This document shows, one piece after another, positions 1 through 9,799 of a stretch of 64,000 bases of DNA. Location of the stretch: positions 1,426,001 through 1,490,000 of the forward strand of contig OZ246009.1 of the NCBI GenBank assembly GCA_965230535.1. The letters are read 5' to 3'. Every line of letters starts with the position of its first letter. Within the stretch, counting starts at the first letter, position 1. The position numbers and the translations under genes were made by a program. The notes under the pieces were generated by a model. The model did no database searches. It was not told where the DNA came from and was given only the letters and a program-made list of their open reading frames with translations. This DNA is from JAUILH01 sp965230535 (lineage in GTDB: Bacteria > Bacteroidota > Bacteroidia > Flavobacteriales_D > JAUILH01).

Positions 1-3000
1 CTTTTTAAATCAGGTCATCGATCAGTCAACTGAGAAAACAGAACCGCATTACGCATTGTTTATTGCTTTTTTGGAGCTATTTAAGTTGGCCCAGGAAGAT
101 CTGAATACCATCACTAAAAGACATCTCGAATTTTACTATAAAGATGTATTGAGGCTTGAAAGTAATGCAGAAATTCCAGATCAGGTATTTGTAATTTTTG
201 AACTGGCTCAGGGTGTTGCTACAGATATTTTACAAAAGGATACCGGACTTAATGCCGGAGATGATGCGCTCGGAAATGAAAGGGTATACAACACAGAAAA
301 AGATGTTGCTTTAAATACTTCTCAGGCACAAGAATTTAAGGCATTGTTTTACAACAAAAACAACGATGGACGACTGTATGCTTCACCAATTGCCAATTCT
401 GCAAACGGATTAGGAGAACCAATAGAAACACCTGAACCTAAATGGAGAACTTTTGGAGCCATAGCAAATCCGGCAGTTCCCTTTAGTTCTCCTCAGGCCG
501 ATAGGCCACAAGCTAAGGTGGGATTTGCTTTGGCTTCTCCAACCTTGTTTCTGGGAGAAGGAAATAGGGTAGTGACAATCACCCTTAATGTCAATTCAAC
601 AACTGGTTTAAGTAATTCAGATTTGGTCAACGCGTTTGAGGTCATGTTTACAGGAGAGACAGAATGGATTCTCCCTAGTCCAGATGGAAGCAAAGTTCCA
701 GTGGATACAACATATCTGGGACCAAGCGGATCAAATACCATCATTTTACAACGTACAATTACTGAAGATCAGCCAGCGATTGTAGCCTATGATGATACCG
801 TATTTCAGGAGCGTTTTTCAACCAAATGGCCAATTGCCAAAATATTACTCAATACAAACAACCCGGCAACCAACTACATCTACGGAAAACTAAAAGGTCT
901 TGTAATCAATAGTGCAGATGTCAAAGTGGATGTAGACAACGTAAAAAATCTGATTGTACAGAATGATCAGGCTACTCTGGATGCGTCTAAACCATTCAGA
1001 CCATTTGGAATTCGCCCAATACTCACTTCTGCTTTCTACGTTGGGAGTCAGGAAGTGTTTAGAAAACAAGTTTCCTCAGTAAATCTCAACATTACCTGGA
1101 AGGGACTACCTGATGACTCAAGAGGATTTAGCGGATACTATAGAAATTATATTCCTGCGAGTAACAACAATAAGAGAAAGAACAATTTGTATCGTGCCAA
1201 CATTTCAATTTTAGATGGCAGAGTCTGGAAACCTCTTATTTCTCAATCGTCAAGTTTAGCCAGATTGTTTGAGCCGCTTCCCTTAACTGTAATTAGTGCC
1301 TCTGTGCCAATTAGTTTTGGATTTGGAACTTTCATCTCAACGCCTAGTCCGTTAACATCTTTTGCATCCACAACGCTTGAGCAGAAATTACAACCATTCA
1401 GGCAAATTAAAATCCAGAACTCAAATTTGGCCAACGTACCCGCAGATCCGGATCTGGGAGAAATTGAAGAGTTCACTAATGAGACTGAAAAAGGTTTTCT
1501 TCGTCTGGAATTAGCGAATGCCGATTTTGGCCATAACGACTATCAGGTATCATATGCAACGCAGGCCATCAATGCCGCAACAACTGGAGACACCGCAGCA
1601 TATCCTTTACCAAACGAACCCTATACGCCACTCATCTCAGAGTTGAGTTTAGACTATACTTCAAGTAATTCCTTTTCACTGGTTAGTACACCAGCCAGCG
1701 AGACGCAGGAAGAGTTTGATAATAGAGTAGATCAATTTTTCCATGTCCTGCCATTTGGAGTTTCAGAACAACATCCGTTCCTGCTCAATAATACGGCATT
1801 TGTGTCCTTAGTTCCGGAGTTCCAGGATGAAGGCACATTGTATATTGGATTTGAAAATATGGTAGTGCCTCAAAACCTATCCATGCTTATTAAGGTAGCT
1901 GAAGGTAGCGCTAACCCGGATTTACCGGTTCAACCAGTTAAATGGAGTTACATGGTAAACAACGAATGGTACACATTCCCGGAGAGAGGCATTTTATCCG
2001 ACGGCACAAATGGTTTACTAACCTCAGGTGTCATCACTTTTGAAATACCTAAGACTCTAAATTCGGATAATACAGCTCTGCCCGAAAACCTTACATGGAT
2101 CAAAGCATCTGTTGAAAATAATTCCGGAGCTGTGTGTGATATCATCAGTATCCAAACACAGGCTGTGGTTGCTGCATTTGTCAATAATGGCAATGATCCT
2201 GCGCATTTTAACAGTGCGCTTCCCGCAGAAAGTATCACCAGTCTGGTGAACAGTGATGCTGATATTGCCAGCGTGAGCCAGCCTTATGCATCTTTCGGCG
2301 GCAGAGCTGCAGAAGAAGATACAGCCTTCTTTGTAAGAATTAGTGAACGATTGAGGCATAAGAATCGAGTTGTAAATATTTGGGATTATGAGCACCTCAT
2401 TCTGGAGAAATTCCCTGACATATATAAGGTGAAATGCATCAACCATACACGATACATTTCCGAAAACGATATCAATGAACTGGCACCCGGAAACGTGTCT
2501 TTGGCAGTAGTATCAAACCTCAGAAATCAAAATGCGGTTGATGTTCTGCAACCAAAAACGAGTTTGATTACGCTTAGCAAGATTCATGATACAATTAAGA
2601 AAATCAATCCTCCATGCGCAGAGGTATTCGTTAAAAACCCCATCTATGAGGAAATCGTGGTGCATTTTAACGTGAGATTCCGAGAAGGTATAGATGCTGG
2701 CTTCTTTGCGAATCAGTTGAATGATGAGATTGTTGCCTTCTTAGCGCCATGGGCTTTTGAAACTGCCGAAATCTTCTTTGGAGGAAGAATTGACGCCTCT
2801 GTCATCCTCAATTTTGTTGAAGAAAGACCATATGTCGATTATGTGACATGCTTCCAAATGGATCAAATAACTGGCAGTACCACACTTACAAATATTGATG
2901 AGGCTGTAGCCACCACATCTGCATCTATACTGACTTCTGCAGCATCTCACTTCATCAATGTACTTGAAACGGATGACTGCGAATGTGAAGACAATGTGGT

Positions 3001-3130
3001 AGGATCAAATCTAATAAGTGAGGATTGCGGATGTGAGGACGTGGTTGTAGAAGAACAACCAACACTGGGAGTTGGTGGAGGAGATATAGGAGGAGACTTT
3101 GTAGTAGGAGCTCCGGATAATGGAAATTAA
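1..3130 (+). CDS. Contractile injection system baseplate J-like protein, 5' end cut by window
   Basis: This looks like the Afp11-type large baseplate wedge protein of an extracellular contractile injection system. The frame is open to the first base: codons from position 2 translate into a natural continuation (…EKTEPHYALFIAFLELFKLAQ…), so the TTG at 56 is not the start and the true start lies upstream of the window. At least 1042 residues are present. The C-terminal half has the J-like pattern, including FGGRAAEEDTAFFVRISERL and a helical segment around VVNIWDYEHLILEKFPDIYKVKC (compare phage gp6/gpJ 'R…E…D…FPgV…v'). The last 60 residues form an acidic tail with two CxC pairs (DCECED, DCGCED) and then a Gly-rich end. 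The next gene follows after 27 bases on the same strand. Family assignment rests on pattern and neighbours. Confidence 0.8.
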   Translation, partial: FLNQVIDQSTEKTEPHYALFIAFLELFKLAQEDLNTITKRHLEFYYKDVLRLESNAEIPDQVFVIFELAQGVATDILQKDTGLNAGDDALGNERVYNTEKDVALNTSQAQEFKALFYNKNNDGRLYASPIANSANGLGEPIETPEPKWRTFGAIANPAVPFSSPQADRPQAKVGFALASPTLFLGEGNRVVTITLNVNSTTGLSNSDLVNAFEVMFTGETEWILPSPDGSKVPVDTTYLGPSGSNTIILQRTITEDQPAIVAYDDTVFQERFSTKWPIAKILLNTNNPATNYIYGKLKGLVINSADVKVDVDNVKNLIVQNDQATLDASKPFRPFGIRPILTSAFYVGSQEVFRKQVSSVNLNITWKGLPDDSRGFSGYYRNYIPASNNNKRKNNLYRANISILDGRVWKPLISQSSSLARLFEPLPLTVISASVPISFGFGTFISTPSPLTSFASTTLEQKLQPFRQIKIQNSNLANVPADPDLGEIEEFTNETEKGFLRLELANADFGHNDYQVSYATQAINAATTGDTAAYPLPNEPYTPLISELSLDYTSSNSFSLVSTPASETQEEFDNRVDQFFHVLPFGVSEQHPFLLNNTAFVSLVPEFQDEGTLYIGFENMVVPQNLSMLIKVAEGSANPDLPVQPVKWSYMVNNEWYTFPERGILSDGTNGLLTSGVITFEIPKTLNSDNTALPENLTWIKASVENNSGAVCDIISIQTQAVVAAFVNNGNDPAHFNSALPAESITSLVNSDADIASVSQPYASFGGRAAEEDTAFFVRISERLRHKNRVVNIWDYEHLILEKFPDIYKVKCINHTRYISENDINELAPGNVSLAVVSNLRNQNAVDVLQPKTSLITLSKIHDTIKKINPPCAEVFVKNPIYEEIVVHFNVRFREGIDAGFFANQLNDEIVAFLAPWAFETAEIFFGGRIDASVILNFVEERPYVDYVTCFQMDQITGSTTLTNIDEAVATTSASILTSAASHFINVLETDDCECEDNVVGSNLISEDCGCEDVVVEEQPTLGVGGGDIGGDFVVGAPDNGN

Positions 3131-3157
3131 AGAATTTGAATAATTAACAAGAAAGCC

Positions 3158-4846
3158 ATGGCTGAAAAAACAAGAAACGAGTTATACGAGTACTTCCAAA
3201 CAGGAGACATTCCAACGGAATCTCAGTTTGCTGACTTAATTGATTCTTATCTCCAAATTAGTGGAGAAGATGGGGTTCATACTTTTAAACCTGATTCCGA
3301 TACTAAGCGAATTGGAATTGGACTGAGTACGCCATCGGCACCATTGGGGATTAAGTCGCAGGGAACTTCTGAAGATTGGTTAGGTCTGCATGATCAAACC
3401 GCCGATGAAACACTTCAGTGGATGATTAACCGTGCACCTGATGGCGCCAGTAACTATGGCTTAAATTTGTCGCAGCAGGCGGCTACCGGACCAGAAAGTC
3501 GTTTATTCATACAAGAATCTACCGGAAACGTAGGACTGGGAACTTTAACGCCTCAGCAAAAACTCGAAATTCAAAAGTCAACTTCAACCGGAGCTACTGG
3601 TGTAAAAATGCTTAATCCAGCGTCTGTTGGCAATAATGGTTGGACTCTGGGGCATCTTCAAGATCCCATTGAGGCGAGAGATGGAGCTTTCGTTGCCATT
3701 AACCATTCAACCAATGATGAAGAAACCTTGATTATGACAACTGACGGTAATGTTGGAATTAATGAATCGCAACCTTACTCAAAACTTCAGGTGTCATTAC
3801 CCGAAACGGATGCAAATACGGTCATTAGCCTAACCCCTGATAGTGGGATTGCAAACATTGGTCCTATTACGAAAAGTTTGGTTTTGAGTAGTGGTCAGCT
3901 TCAGGCAAGACAAGGACAGTTTGTAAACGGAGTACTCGATTTAAGTACCGATAGCTTAGAGATTCAACCATTAGGTGGTGGTTTTGTGATTCATTCGGAT
4001 AATAGTGTGCCGGTAGAAAGAAAAGGCGCCTTTACAAATGACGGTTTTTTAGGTGTTGGTTTGATCAATCCAATTGAAAGGGTGGACATTAATGGAGCTA
4101 TCAGAATAGGAGATACCACTAACGATAATGAAGGGTCTATTAAATGGGATGGTAACGATTTTCTTGGAAGAACTGCATCCGGATGGGCATCTTTAACGGC
4201 CGGGTCTTCTTCTAGCCTTTGGACCCAGTCAGGAGATAATATTTATTACAATACTGGAACTGATCCAAGAGTCGGAGTGGCTACAGATGCACCAAGTGCA
4301 ACTTTGAGTGTTTTGGATCAGGAACAGGTAACTTCAGGAAATGCCGCGGCTCATATTGTTCAAAGAGCAGCCTCCAGAGGTACCACCGCCACAGAACACA
4401 GAGTTGGTTTGCAAATTGAAAACCCAAGTGCATGGCTGGGAGATATGGCTTCTAGTGATGTCGGCTTATATGTATCAAATGTATCAGGGCAAACAGATAG
4501 CAATCACAATTTAGCAGCTGTTTTAAATGGTAACGTAGTCATTGGAGACCTGGTGGAAGAAGAAATTGGAGCAGGAGGAAGCAATGTGCTTGCTATAAAA
4601 GAAGGTACTCAACCCGCCACTGTGAGAACTGCAGCCGTGCAGCTGTATACTTTAAGTGGGGTTTTGCATGTGCAAAATGAATCTGGAGATCCGCTTGTAT
4701 TGAAGCAACAGCCTGTATTAACACCTGCTGATTCTAATGCATTCGGAGCCAATTACGACCAGAGTGTTATCCGCATACTGGATAACATGAGAGCCAGAAT
4801 TAATGAATTGGAAATAAGATTAAAGGCCACTGGTCTCCTAGAATAA
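3158..4846 (+). CDS. Tail-fibre-like protein of the injection system
   Basis: 562 residues. The N-terminus (NELYEYFQTGDIPTESQFADLIDSYL) is the short anchor-like segment common at the start of Bacteroidota CIS and phage fibre proteins. The middle carries repeated 'GNVGLGTLTP…KLEI', 'GNVGINESQPYSKLQV' and 'GFLGVGLINPIERVDI' units, a recurring beta-helix fibre motif. The C-terminus (VIRILDNMRARINELEIRLKATG) is predicted coiled coil, as in trimeric fibres. There is no signal peptide. It sits between the two large baseplate genes, so it probably decorates the baseplate and may contact the target cell or the producing cell's envelope. Host-recognition function is inferred, not seen. Confidence 0.72.
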   Translation: MAEKTRNELYEYFQTGDIPTESQFADLIDSYLQISGEDGVHTFKPDSDTKRIGIGLSTPSAPLGIKSQGTSEDWLGLHDQTADETLQWMINRAPDGASNYGLNLSQQAATGPESRLFIQESTGNVGLGTLTPQQKLEIQKSTSTGATGVKMLNPASVGNNGWTLGHLQDPIEARDGAFVAINHSTNDEETLIMTTDGNVGINESQPYSKLQVSLPETDANTVISLTPDSGIANIGPITKSLVLSSGQLQARQGQFVNGVLDLSTDSLEIQPLGGGFVIHSDNSVPVERKGAFTNDGFLGVGLINPIERVDINGAIRIGDTTNDNEGSIKWDGNDFLGRTASGWASLTAGSSSSLWTQSGDNIYYNTGTDPRVGVATDAPSATLSVLDQEQVTSGNAAAHIVQRAASRGTTATEHRVGLQIENPSAWLGDMASSDVGLYVSNVSGQTDSNHNLAAVLNGNVVIGDLVEEEIGAGGSNVLAIKEGTQPATVRTAAVQLYTLSGVLHVQNESGDPLVLKQQPVLTPADSNAFGANYDQSVIRILDNMRARINELEIRLKATGLLE

Positions 4847-4858
4847 AACTTAAAAGAA

Positions 4859-5047
4859 ATGAAGGAAATAAAATTAACCCTTAGTGTTCAGGAAGTGAAT
4901 ATGGCCATTCAGGCTTTAGGTCAACTACCATACAACCAGGTGCATGAAATGATGGCCAAAATATACAATCAGGCGAACGAACAACTGGTATCACTGAATG
5001 GTAAAGACAAAAAGGAATCGATTGAAGGAACAGTAACAGCGAATTAA
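4859..5047 (+). CDS. Small conserved CIS-locus protein
   Basis: 62 residues, 12 bases after the fibre gene and 6 bases before the next gene, so clearly part of the operon. The sequence EIKLTLSVQEVNMAIQALGQLPYNQVHEMMAKI resembles a short helix-rich module often found beside phage-tail or fibre genes (pattern 'LTLtvdEvNlileALgqlPynqVyeLi.KI'). It lacks a signal peptide and Cys residues. A role as a small structural or fibre-assembly factor is a guess from position. No enzymatic motif is visible. Confidence 0.7.
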   Translation: MKEIKLTLSVQEVNMAIQALGQLPYNQVHEMMAKIYNQANEQLVSLNGKDKKESIEGTVTAN

Positions 5048-5053
5048 TTAGAC

Positions 5054-8000
5054 ATGGCAGAGAGCTTAACCATATCATCTAATCCACCGGAAACCAAAAG
5101 TATGCAATACGACTTGCTTAGAGAGCAGGGGATTGAGCATATTGAACGTCTTTCAGGTAAATTATGGACGGATTATAATCTGAGTGATCCGGGGATCACT
5201 ATTTTGGAAATACTGAGCTATGCCATTACAGATCTGGGATACAGATCTAATTATTCTATTCCGGATATTCTTGCCCCAAACCCTTCAGGACCAACACAAA
5301 ATCTGAAGAACTTCTACACAGCTCGCGAGATATTACCTATGTGTCCGGTAAATTTTGACGACTATAGAAAATTACTCATCGACTGTGAAGTACACGACCC
5401 AAACGATCCAGACTGTCCTTTTGCAGGGGTTAGAAATGCATGGATAGAGAAGTCGCCAAATGCAGAAATTCCTATCTATAAAAACAATCTTTTGGATGCA
5501 TTGAGCTATCAACCTCAGGATCCACTGAACCCGGAAGAAGTATTTGTTAAGCCGCTCTACAATATTTTACTGGAGTTTGACCGTTGTGAGAATTTAGGTG
5601 ATTTGAATGCCAACACAATTGAGCAAAGAACACAGCTTTACGCATGTGTGTCTACGCCAGGGTTTGATCCTGCTTTAAGTGGCGTCAGCGTAAAAGTCGT
5701 GCTCGAATTTGCCAGATGGGATGCTCAGGGTGTTGATTGGAATGACCTTGATAGTATTCGAGCTTCAGCCACCAATATTATTCTGGATTTCGACGATTTG
5801 CCATCTGGTTATACTGTACAGAGCTATGGTCTTGATGAGGCCAATAACAATAGCGTTGTGGTATCCATCAATAAAGGAACAACGCCTATAGATACAGCCT
5901 GTATTGAAGAACAATTAAATGAATTGTTGTACGGAAGTAGCAATACGGATAACTTCTTAATTCAGTATCAAAAGAAGATATTTAAGATTCAGGAAATCGT
6001 TAAAAACGTCAGAGCCCGTCTGATGATGAATAGAAATCTTTGTGAGGACTTCTATCAGATCAATGCACTTAAAGTTGAGGAAATAGCTTTGTGTGCCGAC
6101 ATAGTATTGGCTACCAATATTGATGTAGAAGAAGTGGAGGCTCAAATTTTCTTTGAGATCGGAAAATTCTTATCGCCCACTGTATACTTCTATACTCTGG
6201 AAGAAATGTATGAGAAGGGGTATAAAACGGAGGAGATTTTTGAAGGCCCACCTCTGGAGCACGGTTTCATAGATCATAATGAGCTGGTGAATGCCGATAG
6301 GAGGGAGACCATTCATGTATCAGATTTAATCCAGATTATTATGGATATTCCTGGTGTTGAAGCTGTGCGCAAAATGCAAATAGCAAATGTTCCTCTCGAC
6401 AATACAGAAAACATTCCTTCAGTTAGTGTTAAATGGTGCTTGAAACTGGCTTTTGACAAGAACTATGTCCCAAGATTATCAACAGAAAGGTCTAGCATCA
6501 CTTTCCTAAAAGAACAGTTGCCATACGTGGCAGATGAAGCTGAGGTTGATATCCTATTAAAGGAATTGGAAGCCAATGAAAGGCCTCAGAAGTTACATGA
6601 TATTGAACTTGATATTCCTGTCCCTGAAGGAACCTTTAGAGACATTTCAGATTATCAGAGTATTCAAGAAGAATTCCCTTTGGTTTATGGGGTCGGAACT
6701 GAAGGATTGCCTTCAAATTCCAGCGATTTGTTAAAAGCTCAAACCAAGCAGCTAAAAGGGTTTTTAACGTTTTTCGATCAATTGTTGGCAGATTATTTGT
6801 CTCAATTGGCGCATGTAGGAGAACTGTTCTCTATGAACGGAGAACGAGATTCTAATGGTGACTTTATCATAGATAAGAGTTATTTCACTCAAAATCTGAT
6901 TGGCATTGTTCCGGATATAGAACCCTTGTTGATTGATCAGGCAAATTACCCTCAAAATCTGCAAGATATTGCAGAAGATAAAGCTTTGTTTGATCAGAGA
7001 AGGAACAAGTTTCTGGATCATTTGATGGCCAGATTTGGCGAGCAATTCACAGATTATGCATTGCTGGTCTATAAACTAGACGGTAAAAAAGCACCTCAGG
7101 AATTACTGGAAGACAAACTCAAGTTTTTAGACAGATACCCTGAAATCAGTAGTGGAAGATTTAAAGCCTTTAATTATGAGAGCCCATGCGAGTTGTGGAG
7201 CATCAACAATGTCTCCGGACTTGAGAAACGAATCTCTCTATTAACAGGTATTGATGAAAAGAAAGGAACCGAACTCGCATTTTCAGAAGAGTTTGAAATT
7301 ACTGCGTTAAGCGGAGGCTACATTTTTGAAATAATAGTTCCAGGTACCGGAGGTTTTGTACTTCAATCGCCTGCCGTTCTGGATACCGAAGAAGAAGTAA
7401 GGTTATCCATTGAAAAGTTGGTGATAAATGCTGTATGCAAAGACAACTATGGTGCCATTGATAGCAACGGAGTTTTTGTGAGAGAAGACAATGGTGAAGG
7501 GCCATTTATGATGGCTATAGTTTGCGGAGACGACAAGATTTTAGCACAAAACGAAGAAAGCCTGGCCAGTTTCCCGACAGACACTGAGATCGATGAGACC
7601 ATTCAGTTCTTTGATCAGACGTATTACAACAACCCTGAATCCAATCGACACAATTTGGCGTGCCCACTAAACAACTATTTTGAGTTGGGTAATATCACGG
7701 TGGACATGGTATCCGATCCAATTAGTTTTCAAATGGATTATTCCCTGTGGTACTTCCCTTTCGATTTCAATAGTTCCAGTAATGTAGAAATGCTGAAAGG
7801 ACCATACAACGGACAGGGGGATTGCAAAAAAACAACAGATATTATTGGGATAGACGTCACAAGCTTTACGCTAACTACAAATGGTGATTTATCAAATTAC
7901 ATAGCTGGAGGAGATGCTGTCACAATTGCTGACTCTGCAGATAACAATGGGAATTATACGGTATTGACTGTGAGTGTGACCGAACCCACACCTGGAAACT

Positions 8001-9787
8001 TTGTAACCGAAATTGTATTGGATAATACACCTGTTCTGGGTTCGAATCAACCATTGGGAGTACTAAAATACAATACCATTTCTGAGGCTGATTTTCTACA
8101 GTATGTAACAGATAATACGGAGAAATGGATGTTTGATATCGTTTCCAAAGCTTGTGATAAAGACTATTACCACTTTTTGGGAACCGGTGCATCAGGCGAT
8201 CCATACTTCTTTGAAATTAAAGATGCTTGCGACAATATTCTGGCTACAAGTGTAGAGGAAAACTTTAATGAGCCATTAGCAACCGAAATTGCGGCTGTAG
8301 GAATTGGTGACATTGTGAATTCTACAGCAAATGATGGGAATTATGATGTAACAGCTACAGATGCTCAAGGAGCGAAAATTGAGTTAACGGTTAATCCGGC
8401 AACCACAAGCCTTATTGCAAACGGACAATTCGTGTTTAGCAATTCAGGATATGTCATTCAATCCGTTAACCTGGAAGAAAGAAAACTGGTTATGGATTCT
8501 TCTGCCGGAGATCTTTCAAGGATTTTGTTCAACAATGATGTCATTACTGTGGTAGATTCTATGAGTAACCAAACCGATTACATCATAGATCAGATTTTCT
8601 TTGATCTCTCAAACACCTTGATTTGGTTGAAAGAAAGTATTCAGTCTACGGACCCATTAACAAGCGTCAACTTTACTAAATCCTTACCAATTGTGGAGAT
8701 TAATCCATCTTCCATGGATGAAGTTTTTGTAACTGGTGGTGCTGATCAATTTGCGATCGACCAGATGATTCATTTTGTAAAGGATCGTTTCTTTTCACAT
8801 GAGGGAATGCATTTGATAGAACACATTCTACTCAGACCTAAGGTTAATGAAGAAGTTTTCGTGAGTTTTGATGATGGCGCTCCTCGAATTGATACCACCG
8901 TTTCGCCACTTGGAAATATCACTTATAAGAAGAAGAGAGACATTTTTGCCGTTGATCTGGTACAAAATATTTTCTATGTGACTGGAGATGAATCGGCAAA
9001 CTTCACACCGCTTCAAACCATCATAATTGAAGGATCTAACAACGGTGATAACGATGGTGTTTATACACTGGTAACAGCAATTTTTGCAGCAGGTAATACG
9101 GCCTTAAAAGTTGTGGAAGACATTCCATCGAATACAGCACCATTGGGAGAAGTTCTTTTTGATACCACTGTGCCAATCAGCGCCTATCCGAATACTGAAC
9201 AAATTCAGGCACCTGGTGATGTATTGGAAATTTCTCTGGACTATCCAGTGACCATTACGAATTCGGGAGGCGGCATAAATGATGATGCTTACATGCCAAT
9301 TGATGCTTTTGCAGGAAGCGGAACGATAGATATTGAGGTCGCTTCAAGAGAAATATTGGTACAAGATAGATTAATGTCAGTGAGTTTACTTGAAGACTGT
9401 ATGTCGTGCAAAGTAGAAGATCCTTATTCATTTATTGCCACGGTGGTACTTCCCGCATGGCAGGGAAGATTCGCTAATGATGATTTTAGAGCTTTTTTCG
9501 ATAGGAGTTTGAGAACAGAATGTCCGGCTCATATTGTCCCAAATATTTGTTGGGTGAACTGTGAGCAAATGAGAATTTTCGAGACCCGATATAAAAAGTG
9601 GCTTTGCGAAAATAGCAGAACGACTAAAGATCCTCTAAAACTGTCCAGAGCATTGAGCGATTTAATAGAAATTCTTGAGCAATTAAGAAACGTATATCCA
9701 AAGGGAACATTGCACGACTGTGGCACTGATCCGAACCTAAGCAACAATTCAATAATACTTAACAGAACCGTAATAGGAACAAATTAA
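5054..9787 (+). CDS. Giant baseplate protein (Afp12-like, J/gp6-type) with inserted beta domains
   Basis: 1577 residues. The N-terminus has the baseplate signature: LRE…IEHIERLSGKLWTDYN followed by LSDPGITILEILSYAITDLGYR (residues about 35-65), the 'DPGiTLLEl.ay' motif of phage baseplate wedge proteins. The C-terminus (residues about 1450-1560) has LPAWQGRFANDDFRAFFDRSLRTECPAHI and CEQMRIFETRYKKWL, which recurs at the ends of Bacteroidota CIS baseplate proteins. It is longer than Afp12 (roughly 970 residues, from memory) because the region 928-1372 holds three to four beta domains of the 'gd..TIADSADNNGNYTVL…' type. The start is the ATG at 5054, 6 bases after the previous stop. Baseplate wedge role is inferred from motifs and operon position. 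Confidence 0.8.
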   Translation: MAESLTISSNPPETKSMQYDLLREQGIEHIERLSGKLWTDYNLSDPGITILEILSYAITDLGYRSNYSIPDILAPNPSGPTQNLKNFYTAREILPMCPVNFDDYRKLLIDCEVHDPNDPDCPFAGVRNAWIEKSPNAEIPIYKNNLLDALSYQPQDPLNPEEVFVKPLYNILLEFDRCENLGDLNANTIEQRTQLYACVSTPGFDPALSGVSVKVVLEFARWDAQGVDWNDLDSIRASATNIILDFDDLPSGYTVQSYGLDEANNNSVVVSINKGTTPIDTACIEEQLNELLYGSSNTDNFLIQYQKKIFKIQEIVKNVRARLMMNRNLCEDFYQINALKVEEIALCADIVLATNIDVEEVEAQIFFEIGKFLSPTVYFYTLEEMYEKGYKTEEIFEGPPLEHGFIDHNELVNADRRETIHVSDLIQIIMDIPGVEAVRKMQIANVPLDNTENIPSVSVKWCLKLAFDKNYVPRLSTERSSITFLKEQLPYVADEAEVDILLKELEANERPQKLHDIELDIPVPEGTFRDISDYQSIQEEFPLVYGVGTEGLPSNSSDLLKAQTKQLKGFLTFFDQLLADYLSQLAHVGELFSMNGERDSNGDFIIDKSYFTQNLIGIVPDIEPLLIDQANYPQNLQDIAEDKALFDQRRNKFLDHLMARFGEQFTDYALLVYKLDGKKAPQELLEDKLKFLDRYPEISSGRFKAFNYESPCELWSINNVSGLEKRISLLTGIDEKKGTELAFSEEFEITALSGGYIFEIIVPGTGGFVLQSPAVLDTEEEVRLSIEKLVINAVCKDNYGAIDSNGVFVREDNGEGPFMMAIVCGDDKILAQNEESLASFPTDTEIDETIQFFDQTYYNNPESNRHNLACPLNNYFELGNITVDMVSDPISFQMDYSLWYFPFDFNSSSNVEMLKGPYNGQGDCKKTTDIIGIDVTSFTLTTNGDLSNYIAGGDAVTIADSADNNGNYTVLTVSVTEPTPGNFVTEIVLDNTPVLGSNQPLGVLKYNTISEADFLQYVTDNTEKWMFDIVSKACDKDYYHFLGTGASGDPYFFEIKDACDNILATSVEENFNEPLATEIAAVGIGDIVNSTANDGNYDVTATDAQGAKIELTVNPATTSLIANGQFVFSNSGYVIQSVNLEERKLVMDSSAGDLSRILFNNDVITVVDSMSNQTDYIIDQIFFDLSNTLIWLKESIQSTDPLTSVNFTKSLPIVEINPSSMDEVFVTGGADQFAIDQMIHFVKDRFFSHEGMHLIEHILLRPKVNEEVFVSFDDGAPRIDTTVSPLGNITYKKKRDIFAVDLVQNIFYVTGDESANFTPLQTIIIEGSNNGDNDGVYTLVTAIFAAGNTALKVVEDIPSNTAPLGEVLFDTTVPISAYPNTEQIQAPGDVLEISLDYPVTITNSGGGINDDAYMPIDAFAGSGTIDIEVASREILVQDRLMSVSLLEDCMSCKVEDPYSFIATVVLPAWQGRFANDDFRAFFDRSLRTECPAHIVPNICWVNCEQMRIFETRYKKWLCENSRTTKDPLKLSRALSDLIEILEQLRNVYPKGTLHDCGTDPNLSNNSIILNRTVIGTN

Positions 9788-9799
9788 ATAACTAAAACA

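Noticed and set aside
56..58. TTG at 56 as the start of the first baseplate gene
   Set aside because: The frame stays open to position 2 and the upstream codons read as normal protein, so the gene continues beyond the window edge.
2057..2446. 129-residue minus-strand frame in the baseplate gene
   Set aside because: Opposite strand of a convincing coding region, with Cys/Ile-rich low-quality translation and no start context.
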